From: Hyphomicrobiales bacterium
Lineage (GTDB): Bacteria; Pseudomonadota; Alphaproteobacteria; Rhizobiales; Rhizobiaceae
Length of the DNA stretch: 64,000 nucleotides
Direction of reading: 5' to 3'
Assembly (NCBI GenBank): GCA_900468805.1
Contig: UEIF01000019.1
Coordinates: 1 to 64,000 of the forward strand
The notes under the pieces were generated by a model. The model was given only the letters and a program-made list of their open reading frames with translations, did no database searches and was not told the origin of the DNA. The translations under genes were made by a program, and so were the position numbers. Below are positions 45,401 through 54,593 of the stretch, piece after piece. Position 1 is the stretch's first letter. The number at the start of each line of letters is the position of its first letter.

Positions 45401-46225
45401 GGCGACGGCCGTATCGGCGAGATCTTCATCGACATGCACAAGGAAGGTGCCGCCTTCCGTGCGATGATGAACAACTTCGCCATCGCCATCTCGCTTGGTC
45501 TGCAATATGGCGTGCCGCTGGAAGAATATGTGGAGGCGTTTACCTTCACCAAGTTCGAGCCGGCCGGCATGGTCATCGGCAACGACGCGATCAAGAACGC
45601 CACGTCGATCCTCGACTACGTGTTCCGCGAACTCGCCGTCTCCTATCTCGGCCGTCACGATCTCGCCCATGTCGATACGTCCGACTTCTCCAACACGGCG
45701 CTCGGCAAGGGTATTCAGGAAGGCAAGACGAACCTGCTCTCCACCGGCTGGACTCGCGGCTACAAGCCGACGCTGGTTTCCAATACCGGCATCGAACGCC
45801 AGGCCGGTGAGCCCAAGGGTGCGGCAACCGCCGCCCCTGCCCGTGCCTCCTCGATCGGCTCGGTGACGTCGTTTGCTGGTGCTGCCGCCCGCAAGCTGGA
45901 GCCGACAGTGGCGATCTCGACTTCCGAAATCGTCGCCTTCAAGCGCGACTATGAAGAGCGCGCCAAGGAACTGGCCGAGGAGATCGCCGAAGAGGTGATC
46001 GAGGAAACCGGCACCGAGGCAACCGCCCTCTTCTCCGACAAGGCCGCAGCGGATGCTGCCTCGGCTAAGACGGAAGCCAAGAAGGTGGAAGCCGAACGCC
46101 GCGCCCGCTCGATCATGCAGGGCTACACGGGCAATATGTGCGGCGAGTGCCAGAACTTCACGATGGTGCGCAACGGCACCTGCGAGAAGTGCGATACTTG
46201 CGGCGCGACGAGCGGGTGCAGCTGA
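42413..46225 (+). CDS. nrdJ: Ribonucleoside-diphosphate reductase, B12-dependent (class II)
   Basis: 1270 residues. Makes deoxyribonucleotides using adenosylcobalamin and works with or without oxygen. Visible are the N-terminal [19 protein letters not shown] block (here [20 protein letters not shown]), the active-site cysteine pairs (QPHACFIQS and [20 protein letters not shown]), [10 protein letters not shown], and [19 protein letters not shown]. The long insertion and the C-terminal zinc-like tail with four paired cysteines ([20 protein letters not shown]) are typical of rhizobial NrdJ. ATG 42413 has AGAGG 9 bases upstream. Preceded by an NrdR box. Confidence 0.96.
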   Translation: MRIERRFTKAGQGAYADIEFRKATSEIKNPDGSIVFRLENIEVPAQFSQVATDVLAQKYFRKAGVPARLKKVEENSVPSFLWRSVADDAALKDLPKDEQTGSEIDARQVFDRLAGTWTYWGWKGGYFSSEEDAAAFKDELAYMLATQRVAPNSPQWFNTGLHWAYGIDGPGQGHFYVDPFTGKITKSKSAYEHPQPHACFIQSVEDDLVNEGGIMDLWVREARLFKYGSGTGSNFSMLRGEGEKLSGGGRSSGLMSFLKIGDRAAGAIKSGGTTRRAAKMVVVDIDHPDIEEYINWKVKEEQKVAALVTGSKVVAQHLKAIMKACVNCEGDNGDCFDPAKNPALKREIRAAKKDQVPENYVQRVIQFARQGYKDMEFKTYDTDWDSEAYLTVSGQNSNNSVSIKDNFLRAVEEDGDWNLTARKDGRVMKTLKARDLWETISYAAWASADPGIHFNTTMNDWHTSPAGGPIRGSNPCSEYMFLDDTACNLASLNLLQFKDKATKRINIGDYEHAVRLWTVVLEVSVMMAQFPSKRIAELSYEYRTLGLGYANIGGLLMSTGIPYDSSEGRAIAGSLTAIMTGVCYATSAEMAAELGPFPNFAPNREHMLRVIRNHRRAAHGENTGYEALSVNPVALIHSENPDQDLVAHAKSAWDKALELGEKHGYRNAQVSVIAPTGTIGLVMDCDTTGIEPDFALVKFKKLAGGGYFKIINRAVPDALRTLGYSESQIAEIEAYAVGHGNLNQAPAINPSTLKTKGFTDEKVEAVNAALKSAFDIKFVFNQWTLGADFLKTTLKVSDEQLGDMSFSLLDHIGFSKKDIEAANIHVCGAMTLEGAPFLKKEHLPVFDCANPCGKIGKRYLSVESHIRMMAVAQPFISGAISKTINMPNEATVEDCKNAYMLSWKLGLKANALYRDGSKLSQPLNASLIEDESDEDALEDLIQQPAAAQAVTVTEKIIERVIERVSREREKLPNRRQGYTQKAAVGGHKVYLRTGEFGDGRIGEIFIDMHKEGAAFRAMMNNFAIAISLGLQYGVPLEEYVEAFTFTKFEPAGMVIGNDAIKNATSILDYVFRELAVSYLGRHDLAHVDTSDFSNTALGKGIQEGKTNLLSTGWTRGYKPTLVSNTGIERQAGEPKGAATAAPARASSIGSVTSFAGAAARKLEPTVAISTSEIVAFKRDYEERAKELAEEIAEEVIEETGTEATALFSDKAAADAASAKTEAKKVEAERRARSIMQGYTGNMCGECQNFTMVRNGTCEKCDTCGATSGCS

Positions 46226-46856
46226 TTTCTTTGGGAAAATTCAGGCGTCACGCGCACATAAGTCCGGGCAAAAACGAAAGGAAAAGGGACATTTTGCATC
46301 TATTGATTGTGACTGGCGATTAAGTGTCGGGATTTGCAACCAATAGCGATCAGCAAGACTGCCCCCAGGAACAAACAGAAATAGCTCCAGGCGCGAACGC
46401 GGCTGGAGCTTCAGACTGAGAGGTAGGCCGACGGGACCGTTCCCGAGCCGTTTTACGCCTGCCAATGGATGACTTCGAGTGCGCGCAAAGGCGCGCGGCT
46501 CACCGCTTACGCGCCGCGGATAAAGCGCCGGATCAAAAAAACGCTCCATGCTGCTGAATTTTAAGAGATTTTTATCAATTTCGCTTCCCTTTTTCGGCTC
46601 AATATCGTAGCCTCAGGGGTACGAATCAGCAGGCGTGAAAGGAAGATAACTTACTGGGAAGTCTGGAGATTTATCTCCGCGATGCCGTAACCGAGATAGC
46701 CGTCCCGGTCACGACATTTTGCGAATAACGAATTCGACATTCGCATGGCAGTCGAACCGAAGCTCTCCGCCGTTTGCAAAAGCACTATAGGAGGATTCGG
46801 GGCTCTCTGTCGAGGTTGGTCGCATTCTTATCCACGGTTCGGAAAGGAACTTGGAA
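46226..46856. other. Intergenic region at the edge of the accessory segment
   Basis: 631 bases with no supportable gene on either strand. A T-rich stretch at 46550-46600 and CACTATAGGAGG near 46785-46796 could be promoter elements for the small gene that follows. No direct repeats, tRNA or integrase that would mark an island border were seen. Confidence 0.5.
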
Positions 46857-47015
46857 ATGACTGCACGTAAGACATTCGACGTCGGAAGAGATTCCGGTTC
46901 GGGTCGCTTCATCACCGTGAAGCAGGCCGCGGCACGTCCCAACACGACGACCGTCGAGCGTATCCCGAAACCTGGCCGCGGCGACACCAAGGGTGAGCCT
47001 AGCCGCCGCAAGTAG
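46857..47015 (+). CDS. 52-residue basic protein of the accessory locus
   Basis: Reads MTARKTFDVGRDSGSGRFIT and then VKQAAARPNTTTVERIPKP. The pattern RDxxxGRFxTxxxAxxxPxTTxxE matches a group of tiny basic proteins I know from prophages, plasmids and mobile regions, function unknown. The C-terminus is Gly, Lys and Arg rich and probably disordered, possibly nucleic-acid binding. AAAGGAAC lies 8-15 bases before the ATG. The XRE gene begins 64 bases after its stop on the same strand. Confidence 0.65.
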   Translation: MTARKTFDVGRDSGSGRFITVKQAAARPNTTTVERIPKPGRGDTKGEPSRRK

Positions 47016-47079
47016 GCGAAGGAGGCGCCTGGAGCAGGCGCCTCCTTCGCATGCTCGGAAACCTGTAGTGAGGTGATGC

Positions 47080-47442
47080 ATGACCGACAATGAAGACGTC
47101 GGCCTGAAGGCCGCGTTGTGCAATTTTGGAGAGCTCGTCCGGCGCAAGCGTCAGGCTTGCCGTTGGCACTTCCGAGAGCTGGCCGAAAAGACTGGGATCG
47201 ACATCGTAGCACTCAGCGATGTGGAAAAGGGCGCTGCCGCCCTGACGGATACCGAACGCGAAACGCTCTGCGAATTCCTCGGTATCGATATCGACGCCTT
47301 CCCGAAAATGCTCCGCAACGAACGCAAGAAGGCGGCGACCGAGAATGTCGAAACGCCCGAGCGCCTTCGTGAAGCTCCTATCGTCGACCTAACGAGGTAT
47401 CGTGAGTCATGGCAAAAGACCACTACACTTCCGCGGGACTGA
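47080..47442 (+). CDS. XRE-family transcriptional regulator
   Basis: 120 residues with one helix-turn-helix domain (about 15-70): GELVRRKRQACRWHFRELAE, KTGIDIVALSDVEKGAAALT and TERETLCEFLGIDIDAF. The rest is a soluble tail that ends with a conserved-looking IVDLTRYRESW. It overlaps the ImmA gene by 34 bases, the classical XRE repressor plus ImmA/IrrE peptidase pairing, in which the peptidase cleaves the repressor on a signal. Start ATG at 47080; GTGAGGTG just upstream. Confidence 0.88.
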   Translation: MTDNEDVGLKAALCNFGELVRRKRQACRWHFRELAEKTGIDIVALSDVEKGAAALTDTERETLCEFLGIDIDAFPKMLRNERKKAATENVETPERLREAPIVDLTRYRESWQKTTTLPRD

Positions 47443-48011
47443 CCACCCCTAAGATGATGGCGGTGGCGCTCAGATACCGAAACGAGTTCGACATGCAGCA
47501 TGTCGAACTCGTCGACATCATCGACATCATCGAGTTCAAGCTCGTTCAAACTTTTCCTGACTTCCGGCTGGTGATCGCTCGCGACGGCGAAATGAAGGAG
47601 GACGCCCTTGCCGAGCCACTGAAGAGCCGGATCACCGTCCGACGGTCGATCTACATTGCCGCATGCGATGGAGACTTCGAGGCAAGGTTCGTCCTCGCAC
47701 ACGAGCTCGGTCACTTTCTCCTTCATCGGGAGAAGGATGTCTCTATGCACAGCGATCCACGTGGCGCGGTCCAGGCCATCCGGGGAATGAAGGCTACCGA
47801 GAGCACCGAAGACCAGGCAGACATGTTCGCCCGGCATTTTCTCGCGCCCCCTCACCTTTCCTATCAATACCGGCACGAGCCGCAGAGGTTGGCGATGACG
47901 ACTGGCGTCCCGCTACGGATTTGCCGCGGAAACATCACCATGTCGAAATGGCCCGAGACGTTTGCGTTCCGAACCGAGGGAGGGACTGCCAGCCGCAACA
48001 GCGGCGTGTGA
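47409..48011 (+). CDS. ImmA/IrrE family metallopeptidase
   Basis: 200 residues. The zinc site is HELGH at 98-102 (RFVLAHELGHFLLH) with the third ligand probably Glu134 in ESTEDQADMFARHFLAP. Relatives cleave XRE-type repressors to release mobile elements (ImmA) or DNA-damage genes (IrrE), or act as toxins with XRE antitoxins. Overlaps the XRE gene by 34 bases, so the two are coupled. ATG 47409 is chosen for length; a second ATG pair at 47454 lacks a ribosome site. Confidence 0.88.
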   Translation: MAKDHYTSAGLTTPKMMAVALRYRNEFDMQHVELVDIIDIIEFKLVQTFPDFRLVIARDGEMKEDALAEPLKSRITVRRSIYIAACDGDFEARFVLAHELGHFLLHREKDVSMHSDPRGAVQAIRGMKATESTEDQADMFARHFLAPPHLSYQYRHEPQRLAMTTGVPLRICRGNITMSKWPETFAFRTEGGTASRNSGV

Positions 48012-48090
48012 TTTCGTCTGCAGTTCAGTCCAACCCGGCGCGGTATCGGCCTCCGAAAGGAGCCACCGCTTTCTATGAAAAGGTCTTAGC

Positions 48091-48750
48091 ATGTCAGTCC
48101 CGAAATTAGGCTTCTCCGCATATCTGAAGATAATCAACAGCAACCATCGCCCCCAGCGATCGCTTGTCCGGCAGCGATGCCGTCCGAGCTCGGGCGGCTA
48201 CGACTTCCACAAGAGTCTTCGCCACCGTGTCCAGCAGGTTTCCTTCGACGGCCTGTCGGCAGCCGCCGCGCTTGCGTCCACGCAGCAGATTGCGCGGGAA
48301 CCTGAAAGGAATTCGGCTCGACGAGCCTTGGAACAGTTCTTCGAATGGAAGGCCGCCCACCCTGGGGACATGGCTTCCTGCCAGCCGATTTCCTTCACCA
48401 GTCCCGCCGGCCTGTTTAAGGTGGAGTTCGTCGCGGACTTTCTCCTCGATATCGGCGGACGATGGACAGCAGTCCACCTGTGGAACACGCAGCACGACCT
48501 CAGCCCGCATCTGGTGCTCGCAGCATTGAGCTCGGTCGCTGCCCGCTATCCCGTGGAAGATCGGCCAGACGACTTCGCTGTCCTCTCGCTTCGGGATCAG
48601 ACGATCTATCGTTGGTCAGAGGCCGATCGCGAAACGAGAGCCCTCGGCGAGCGTCTTCTCGAGCTTCTCGACATGCAGTTCGCAGCGGCGCGCAGGGAAC
48701 TCGGCCTGCCCGCGTCGCCGGACCTCGACGAACCCCGCACCCGCCCCTGA
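48091..48750 (+). CDS. Unrecognised protein of the accessory locus
   Basis: 219 residues, no family I recognise. The N-terminus is basic with a segment YDFHKSLRHRVQQVSFDG; the middle (residues ~105-150) reads as antiparallel beta (PAGLFKVEFVADFLLDIGG and WTAVHLWNTQHDLSPH), and the C-terminus is helical and acidic (RALGERLLELLDMQFAAARR). No signal peptide or membrane helix. It follows ImmA by 79 bases on the same strand with AAAAGG before the ATG. It may be the effector or cargo of the XRE/ImmA unit; that is inference from position. Confidence 0.6.
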   Translation: MSVPKLGFSAYLKIINSNHRPQRSLVRQRCRPSSGGYDFHKSLRHRVQQVSFDGLSAAAALASTQQIAREPERNSARRALEQFFEWKAAHPGDMASCQPISFTSPAGLFKVEFVADFLLDIGGRWTAVHLWNTQHDLSPHLVLAALSSVAARYPVEDRPDDFAVLSLRDQTIYRWSEADRETRALGERLLELLDMQFAAARRELGLPASPDLDEPRTRP

Positions 48751-48812
48751 ACATGGACGGTCGGCACCAGGTCGGTGCCGAGCACCGGCCGTTGCAATAG
48801 TCGGAGTTAAGA

Positions 48813-49085
48813 ATGGCAAGCGTGTTTTTCTCCTATTCTCATGTGGACGAGGACCTTCGGGACCAGCTCGATAAACAGTTGTGGATCCTGACGGCAGCCT
48901 ACGCCAACATCGTAGGCGTTTCCAACAAGGCAAACATCTTCTAGGCGCCGAACTGGGGCGATCTGCCTGGCGGGATGGTCGGGGTGAAGATCGAGGCCGA
49001 GAAGTCCGGTATCCAGCTCGCAGCACCCCATGACTTCCCTCGTTCGAACGCTCACGCCGTAATCCTGTCGCAATGGTCGTCGTGA
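48813..49085 (+). pseudogene. TIR-domain protein remnant with in-frame amber codon
   Basis: The frame opens MASVFFSYSHVDEDLRDQLD, the standard start of bacterial TIR domains (beta-A strand FFSYSH and the first helix), but ends at a TAG at 48942-48944 after 43 residues. Past the TAG the same frame stays open for 46 codons to TGA at 49083, coding for text unlike a TIR domain (MVGVKIEAEKSGIQLAAPHD). The catalytic Glu region is absent. I read it as a decayed or chimeric TIR gene. TCGGAG lies 7 bases before the ATG. Confidence 0.7.
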
Positions 49086-49112
49086 ACATAGGATCGGAAA
49101 GGCGGGCGAGAC

Positions 49113-49784
49113 ATGAAGATCCTGTTGGTCGAAGACGAGACAAGGCTGGCGGAAGCGATTGCGGCCTCGCTCACTAAGAAGGGCGTAGCGGTGGATCACA
49201 CCGCTCTTCTTGGGGATGCAATCGAACTGGCTCGACAACAGACCTACGATGCGATCGTGCTCGACAGACGCCTGCCAGACGGCGACGGCATCACATTTAT
49301 TCCTTGGCTACGAAGCTCCGGCGTCGTGACCCCGGTCATCGTCCTGACTGCCAGAAACGAACCGGCGGAAAGGGTCGCGGGCTTGGACCTCGGCGCCGAC
49401 GATTATCTGGGCAAGCCATTTCTGATGGAGGAGCTTTTCGCTCGACTGCGCGCTGTCATGCGACGCCCGTCGGCCTTGGCGGAGCCGTCCATAGTCGCGG
49501 GACGGATGACCGTGGATCCGATCCGGATGGACGTCATGGTCGGTGAACTGCAGCTCGACCTGCCTCGTCGAGAGCTGATGGTGCTCGTTACCCTTGCGAA
49601 GCGAAAAGGTAAAACTGTCCTCAGATCGGCGCTGGAAACCGAAATCTACAATTACGAGGAGACGATCCAATCCAACGCGCTGGACGCTCATGTGTCGCGA
49701 CTGAGAAAACGCCTAACTGACGTGGACGCCGGCGTGTCCATCCACAACATCCGCGGGGTCGGATATCTGCTGAAGGAACATTGA
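49113..49784 (+). CDS. OmpR-family response regulator
   Basis: 223 residues. Receiver domain with acidic pocket Glu8-Asp9, phosphorylation site Asp51 (IVLDRRLPDGDG), Thr79 and Lys101 (LGKPF); winged-helix DNA-binding domain from about 125 with the end YNYEETIQSNALDAHVSRLR and NIRGVGYLLKEH. Works with the histidine kinase whose start overlaps its stop (TGATG, 49782-49786). Genes controlled are unknown; none of the neighbours has an obvious direct-repeat operator. Confidence 0.94.
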   Translation: MKILLVEDETRLAEAIAASLTKKGVAVDHTALLGDAIELARQQTYDAIVLDRRLPDGDGITFIPWLRSSGVVTPVIVLTARNEPAERVAGLDLGADDYLGKPFLMEELFARLRAVMRRPSALAEPSIVAGRMTVDPIRMDVMVGELQLDLPRRELMVLVTLAKRKGKTVLRSALETEIYNYEETIQSNALDAHVSRLRKRLTDVDAGVSIHNIRGVGYLLKEH

Positions 49785-51115
49785 TGCGATTTCCGAATAC
49801 GTCGCTGTGGTGGAGACTGAGCTGGCAGCTCAGCCTGCTATTCGTCGTCATCACGGCATTGGTGATCGTCGGGCTGTGCATCTATGGGGCGATGATCCTT
49901 TCTCCGAACGTCGGTATGCAGCACCGGCTTCTGAACGCACTGGAAGGGTCCTTGAGCTACGAACCTGGACGAGGGCTTCGCATCAAAGACAGCGAACAGC
50001 TCACTGCGCTGAAGAATAACAACCCCAATCTTTTTTTCTACGCTGCAGCCCCGGACGGAACGGCAGTCGCATATGGAGATGTTCCCCCTCCGTACATGCA
50101 GCTCGCCAAGTTCGTGCCGCTTATCAAGGACGCCGACATTCGTGGCACGCCGGCAAATAGCCCGGAGCCGGCTTCAGTCGACGAAATTGAGATCAATGCG
50201 ACCGAGATTCGGGTGCTTTATGGCGGTCGCAGCGGAAGCGAGTCGACATTCGTCGCGATACTTGGCAAAGCCTACAAGATCTACGTGCCCCTGCTTGCGA
50301 TAACTCTGCCCGCCCTCTTCTTCGCGGTTCCGCGACTGGTCAGGCGTTCGCTCTCAGGGTTGAGCGACGTCGTTCGGAAGGCTCCGGAGATCGACCCGCG
50401 CCAGCCAGGATCCCGGCTGCCTGTGGATCGGGTTCCGAGCGAGGTCGTTCCGCTTATCCATGCGTTCAATTCCGTTCTGGAGCGGCTTGAGCAGCAGTTC
50501 GCAGCCAGAGAACGTTTTCTGATCGACGCCGCACACGAGCTCCGCACGCCGATCGCCGTCATGCAGACGCGTATCGATACGACCCTAGAAGGAAGCACTC
50601 GCGACACCATGATGGATGACATCGGGCGTCTACGGGAGACGGCGGAGCAACTGCTCGACTTTGAACGGAGCGAGCAGTCTCCGGAACCATACGAAGAAGC
50701 CGACATGGTAGAAGTCGCCAGGAACGTCGTCGCCGACCAAGCCCCGCTCGCCATAAGAAATGGATATGAAATCTCGTTCGACAGTGACGTGGACGAGCTT
50801 TATCGGCTGGCTAACCGGTCGGCGATGTCACGCGCCATAGGCAACCTTGTGCGCAATGCGATCGACCATGGCGGAAATAGCGGCACGATATCGGTGCACG
50901 TGTTCGAAAACGGAGGAATCTCGGTCTCGGACGAGGGTCCCGGAATTCCAGCAGCCCATCGAGACCTCGTGTTCGAACCATTCTATAGGGTCACACCACG
51001 GAGCACGGGTGCCGGCCTCGGATTGAGCATCGTGAAGCAGATCGTGACCCGTCACCGAGGGAGCGTAACTCTCGAAGGCGATCCGACAGGAACCACAGTG
51101 ACCATCAGCCTGTGA
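49784..51115 (+). CDS. Two-component sensor histidine kinase
   Basis: 443 residues. Two membrane helices (about 13-38 and 167-184) flank a ~125-residue periplasmic domain with no recognised fold. HAMP-like linker, then the phosphoacceptor His251 in LIDAAHELRTPIAVMQTRID, N-box LANRSAMSRAIGNLVRNAID, and G-boxes DEGPGIPAAH and TGAGLGLSIVKQI, all intact. Orthodox EnvZ-type kinase for the regulator upstream. I chose the ATG at 49784 rather than the TTG at 49781 because it shares bases with the upstream stop. A terminator follows. Confidence 0.94.
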   Translation: MRFPNTSLWWRLSWQLSLLFVVITALVIVGLCIYGAMILSPNVGMQHRLLNALEGSLSYEPGRGLRIKDSEQLTALKNNNPNLFFYAAAPDGTAVAYGDVPPPYMQLAKFVPLIKDADIRGTPANSPEPASVDEIEINATEIRVLYGGRSGSESTFVAILGKAYKIYVPLLAITLPALFFAVPRLVRRSLSGLSDVVRKAPEIDPRQPGSRLPVDRVPSEVVPLIHAFNSVLERLEQQFAARERFLIDAAHELRTPIAVMQTRIDTTLEGSTRDTMMDDIGRLRETAEQLLDFERSEQSPEPYEEADMVEVARNVVADQAPLAIRNGYEISFDSDVDELYRLANRSAMSRAIGNLVRNAIDHGGNSGTISVHVFENGGISVSDEGPGIPAAHRDLVFEPFYRVTPRSTGAGLGLSIVKQIVTRHRGSVTLEGDPTGTTVTISL

Positions 51116-51171
51116 CAGATACAGCGTTCAGCTTCTGCTCTGACGCGCGCTCAGTGAAGCACAGTAAAATG

Positions 51172-51206
51172 AAATGGCCGAACCAAGAGGTCCGGCCATT
51201 TTTGTA
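51172..51206 (+). terminator. Terminator between the two-component system and AKR gene
   Basis: AAATGGCCG (51172-51180) pairs with CGGCCATTT (51193-51201), followed by TTGTATT; on the other strand a matching T-run follows as well, so it can act in both directions for the convergent genes. Confidence 0.8.
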
Positions 51207-51254
51207 TTGGAATAAAGATAAGAACAAAGATGCTCAATCGGCCTTTGGCCTTGC

Positions 51255-52244
51255 CTAGAAGCGGCGCGGTGCTTCCGGCTTGTTGCCGACGATGCTGTCG
51301 ATGCGCTCCAGCACGTCTGATGTCACCTTATCCTTATGCGACAGAGCCGCGAGATTGTCCTGCAACTGGCTTGCACGCGATGCGCCGAGGATAACGGTCG
51401 AGACATGCTTGTTGGCAAGGCACCAGAGAAGCGCGAGATGGGTGATCGACAGGCCGATCTCGTTTGAGAGCTTGGCAAGCTGGCGAACCTGTTCGAGCTG
51501 GGCGCGGCCGGCATCGGTGGACCATTTTTCCTTCAGCCATTCGTAGCCGGGCAGGTTCATGCGGCTGTCGGCCGGTACGCCATCATTATATTTGCCGGTC
51601 AGAACGCCGGAGGCGAGCGGCGACCAGATGGTGGTGCCGAGGCCGATCAGGTCGTAGAGCGGAAGGTAGTCGGCTTCGACCTTCTGGCGTTCGAAGATAT
51701 TGTACTGCGGCTGCTCCATGGTCGGCGGCGTGATGCGCAGGTCGCCTGCGACGGCGTAGGCTTCCGTCAATTGCTGCCCGGACCATTCCGACGTGCCCCA
51801 ATAGAGCACCTTGCCCTGGGCGACGAGATCGTGCATCGCGCGGACCGTTTCCTCGATCGGCGTGTCGATATCCGGGCGGTGGCAAAAGTAGAGGTCGAGA
51901 TAGTCCACCTGCAGCCTTTTCAGCGCTGCGTGGCAGGCGTCCGTCACATGCTTGCGCGACAGGCCGCGCTGCGTTGGCTTCTGGCCTCCCCAGAAGACCT
52001 TGCTGGAGACGACATAGCTGTCGCGGCTCCAGGCAAGCGACTTCAGCGCCTCGCCCATGACGATTTCGGACTTGCCGCTTTCGTATCCCTCGGCATTGTC
52101 GAAGAAGTTTATCCCATTGTCGTAGGCGAGCTTCATGAGATCGATGGCATCGCCGCCATTGACCTGCTTGCCGAACGTGACCCACGATCCGAAGGAGAAC
52201 TCGCTCACTTTCAGACCCGATTTTCCCAAACGACGATATTCCAT
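51255..52244 (-). CDS. Aldo/keto reductase (potassium-channel beta subunit type)
   Basis: 329 residues, NADPH-dependent (alpha/beta)8 barrel. Active-site Asp and Tyr in NFFDNAEGYESG, Lys in YVVSSKVFWGG, His in DLYFCHRPDIDTP, and the NADPH loop near the end (STVILGASRASQLQDN). Similar to the Kv-beta/YghZ group that reduces aldehydes such as methylglyoxal. ATG 52244 has GGGAG 7 bases upstream; an ATG one codon earlier has poorer spacing. Convergent with the histidine kinase. Confidence 0.92.
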   Translation of the reverse strand: MEYRRLGKSGLKVSEFSFGSWVTFGKQVNGGDAIDLMKLAYDNGINFFDNAEGYESGKSEIVMGEALKSLAWSRDSYVVSSKVFWGGQKPTQRGLSRKHVTDACHAALKRLQVDYLDLYFCHRPDIDTPIEETVRAMHDLVAQGKVLYWGTSEWSGQQLTEAYAVAGDLRITPPTMEQPQYNIFERQKVEADYLPLYDLIGLGTTIWSPLASGVLTGKYNDGVPADSRMNLPGYEWLKEKWSTDAGRAQLEQVRQLAKLSNEIGLSITHLALLWCLANKHVSTVILGASRASQLQDNLAALSHKDKVTSDVLERIDSIVGNKPEAPRRF

Positions 52245-52527
52245 CATGCAGCTCCCATTGGTTATGAAAATGGGCCGCCTCGGGACCGAGGTCGGCGTGG
52301 TGTGAATCAAGCAATTATCGATTTTTTGTACTCTATGTCATCGGCAACGATATGCGAAGCTCCGCCATCACAGGAAACTGCGTCCTTTCGCATCACCTCT
52401 GTTCATCTGACAATATTGGATCGCTTTCAATGACTTCAACGGCGAAAGCCGTCGTTTCCCGGTCCGCTGTGCTAGCGATCCAGCGTTCAGTCAACTTCGG
52501 AGCTTCGTCTGACGGACCGGCAGTTTG

Positions 52528-52716
52528 TCAATAACTGCAAGGTCTATCGTTGCCAAATCCGCCCAGGCATGCAGGTCGGAGCCCAAAGTCGGCGCTTCGC
52601 CCGTACCCGACCGAGCCGGTCTGGATCGAACTATCCGAGCTCGTCGTGCAGGACGATGCCATGATTATGACGACGACAGCTGCCCCGGCTGCCAACAGTT
52701 TTCGAAATTGGGACAT
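52528..52716 (-). CDS. Small lipoprotein
   Basis: 62 residues or so from the ATG at 52716, which has GGGGGTA 8 bases upstream. Hydrophobic signal LLAAGAAVVVIIMASSCTTS with a lipobox ending at Cys (ASSC), so lipidation and anchoring in the outer or inner membrane are expected. Mature chain of about 35 residues, Ser, Gly and Thr rich, with two more cysteines near the end (PACLGGFGNDRPCSY). Function unknown. The 182 bases between it and the kinase gene show nothing else. Confidence 0.65.
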   Translation of the reverse strand: MSQFRKLLAAGAAVVVIIMASSCTTSSDSSIQTGSVGYGRSADFGLRPACLGGFGNDRPCSY

Positions 52717-52898
52717 TTTATCTACCCCCATACCGATAACGACGACATCGGAACCCCGTTACAGGCTCGTGTCATCGCTAGGGAAATAGGCCGGTCCGAA
52801 GCTCCGGAAACCGCGCGAGCAATCAAGATTTCGTCATTCATGCAGCCTGCAGAAATTCGCAGCCGCGCCTTAAATCCCACCGGTTGCCAGAACTGAGA

Positions 52899-54593
52899 CT
52901 AAGCCTCATTCGCCCCTATTGCCTTAAGCCACACGGTCACTGCTACTGCACCACCATCCGGATGACCGACAGCGCGGTCGCCGAGGTAGCTTGCGCGACC
53001 CAGCCTTGGCCGCATCGCCTTCGTGGCTTCCGCTCCGGCAACCCCGGCGGCAATGGCCTGCTGCCATGCTTTAGGGGTTGCCTGTCCCTTTCCAAGGTTC
53101 GCGATGAAGGCATCCGCTGCCGGGCGCAAGGCGTCGATCATGGTCCTGTCGCCGGGCTTTGCTCCGCCGAGGTCGGAGACGGCCTGGACGGCGGCGGAGA
53201 AGGCTTCGGCCATCTCGACTGATGTCGGGGCGTCAATGCCTGCGAGCTGGCGTGACGCGCGCATCAGGGCTGTTGCGTAGAATGGTCCGGAGCTGCCGGC
53301 AATTGCGCGCCTGACGGCATCGCCCATCGCCATCAGACCACCTGCGACATCCGCAAAGGCTGCGTCGGGAAGTGCGAGAACGGCTTCGGCACCGCGCGTC
53401 ATGCTGGCGCCGAGATCGCCATCGCCGGTGATGCTGTCGAGTTCGGTCAGATGCGCTTCTGCGGCGATCAGGGCGTTTGCGACGTTGTGCGCCGCCTTCT
53501 GGAGCTGCCTGCCGGAGGCAGTGATCGCGCGGGTTTCGGCTGGGTTTTCAGCCGCCCGTGATGAAGGGAGCTCTCGGTTGCGATTGACCACTCCACCCCT
53601 TGGCCAGGCATCTGCCTTTGTCGGCGCATCGATCAGTTCGAGAGACCTGATATCGACATGCAGGATGGAGAGTGAGAAGCCCGGCATGTCCAGGGCGGAC
53701 AGGAGCGTGCCTGCCCAGGCTCGTTCGACCGCCACACCTTTGCTCTCAAGCGCTGTGAGTGCAGAGCGGGCTACGATCGACAGTTCCATCGGCGGGGTCG
53801 CGCCGAGACCATTGATGAGCAGGGCGACGCGATCGCCCTTCTTGAGCTTTCCGTCTGCCTCGATCGTTTCCAGCACGATCGACACAAGCTGGTCGACCGG
53901 TGCGATCGGCATCCGCCGAACACCCTGCTCGCCATGAATGCCGAGGCCGACTTCGATCTCCTGTTCACCCAGGGAGAAACCCGGCTTGCCGACGGCCGGC
54001 AGGGTGCAAGATCCAAGCGAGATGCCCATGGAGGAGAGTTGCTCGGAAGCCGAGCGGGCGATGCGGGCCACGTCCTCCAGCGGCAGGCCCTGCTCGGCGG
54101 CGGCGCCTGCGAGCTTGTGGACCAGAACCGTGCCGGCGATGCCGCGGCGACGGTCGGCAGGAACGGTTTCCCGCAGCGCAACGTCATCGGCGACAACGAC
54201 GATCTCGACGGGGATGCCTTCCGCGCGCGCCAGTTCCGCCGCGAGGCCGAAATTCAGGCGGTCGCCCGTATAATTCTTGACGATCAGCAATGCGCCGGCC
54301 GGGCCGCTTGCGGCCCTGATGCCAGCAAGAACGGCATCGGTGCTCGGCGAGGTGAAGACGTCGCCAGCGACCGCCGCCGTCAGCATGCCGCTGCCGACAT
54401 AGCCGGCATGGGCAGGTTCGTGGCCGCTGCCGCCACCTGAGAGAACGGCGACCTGGCGCTTGGCAGGTTCGGGAAGATCTGACCGGATCACGACGTTTTC
54501 GTCGGCCAGCAATATGGCTGCCGGGCTGAGTGCAACGGCCCCTTCCAGCATTTCCCGTACGACGGAGGAAGGATCGTTGATCAGCTTCTTCAT
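52899..54593 (-). CDS. Dihydroxyacetone kinase, fused DhaK-DhaL
   Basis: 564 residues, ATP-dependent kinase of dihydroxyacetone and glyceraldehyde. DhaK part (about 1-330): AVLSGGGSGHEPAHAGYVGS, GDVFTSPSTDAVLAGI, and the covalent substrate histidine in VGLGIHGEQGVRR. DhaL part (about 360-564): LDSITGDGDLGASMTRGA with the Mg-binding aspartates, and GAKPGDRTMIDALRPA. This is the ATP-using fused form, not the PTS-linked one. Stands alone with no glycerol genes nearby. Confidence 0.92.
   Translation of the reverse strand: MKKLINDPSSVVREMLEGAVALSPAAILLADENVVIRSDLPEPAKRQVAVLSGGGSGHEPAHAGYVGSGMLTAAVAGDVFTSPSTDAVLAGIRAASGPAGALLIVKNYTGDRLNFGLAAELARAEGIPVEIVVVADDVALRETVPADRRRGIAGTVLVHKLAGAAAEQGLPLEDVARIARSASEQLSSMGISLGSCTLPAVGKPGFSLGEQEIEVGLGIHGEQGVRRMPIAPVDQLVSIVLETIEADGKLKKGDRVALLINGLGATPPMELSIVARSALTALESKGVAVERAWAGTLLSALDMPGFSLSILHVDIRSLELIDAPTKADAWPRGGVVNRNRELPSSRAAENPAETRAITASGRQLQKAAHNVANALIAAEAHLTELDSITGDGDLGASMTRGAEAVLALPDAAFADVAGGLMAMGDAVRRAIAGSSGPFYATALMRASRQLAGIDAPTSVEMAEAFSAAVQAVSDLGGAKPGDRTMIDALRPAADAFIANLGKGQATPKAWQQAIAAGVAGAEATKAMRPRLGRASYLGDRAVGHPDGGAVAVTVWLKAIGANEA

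Noticed and set aside
42257..45670. 1137-codon open frame on the minus strand across nrdJ
   Set aside because: It is the mirror of a long high-GC gene: its composition is Arg/Gly/Val/Asp repeats without any family motif, and nrdJ on the plus strand is unmistakable.
46241..46549. 102-codon minus-strand frame between nrdJ and the accessory locus
   Set aside because: No ribosome site, no recognisable domain, and the region reads as intergenic on both strands.
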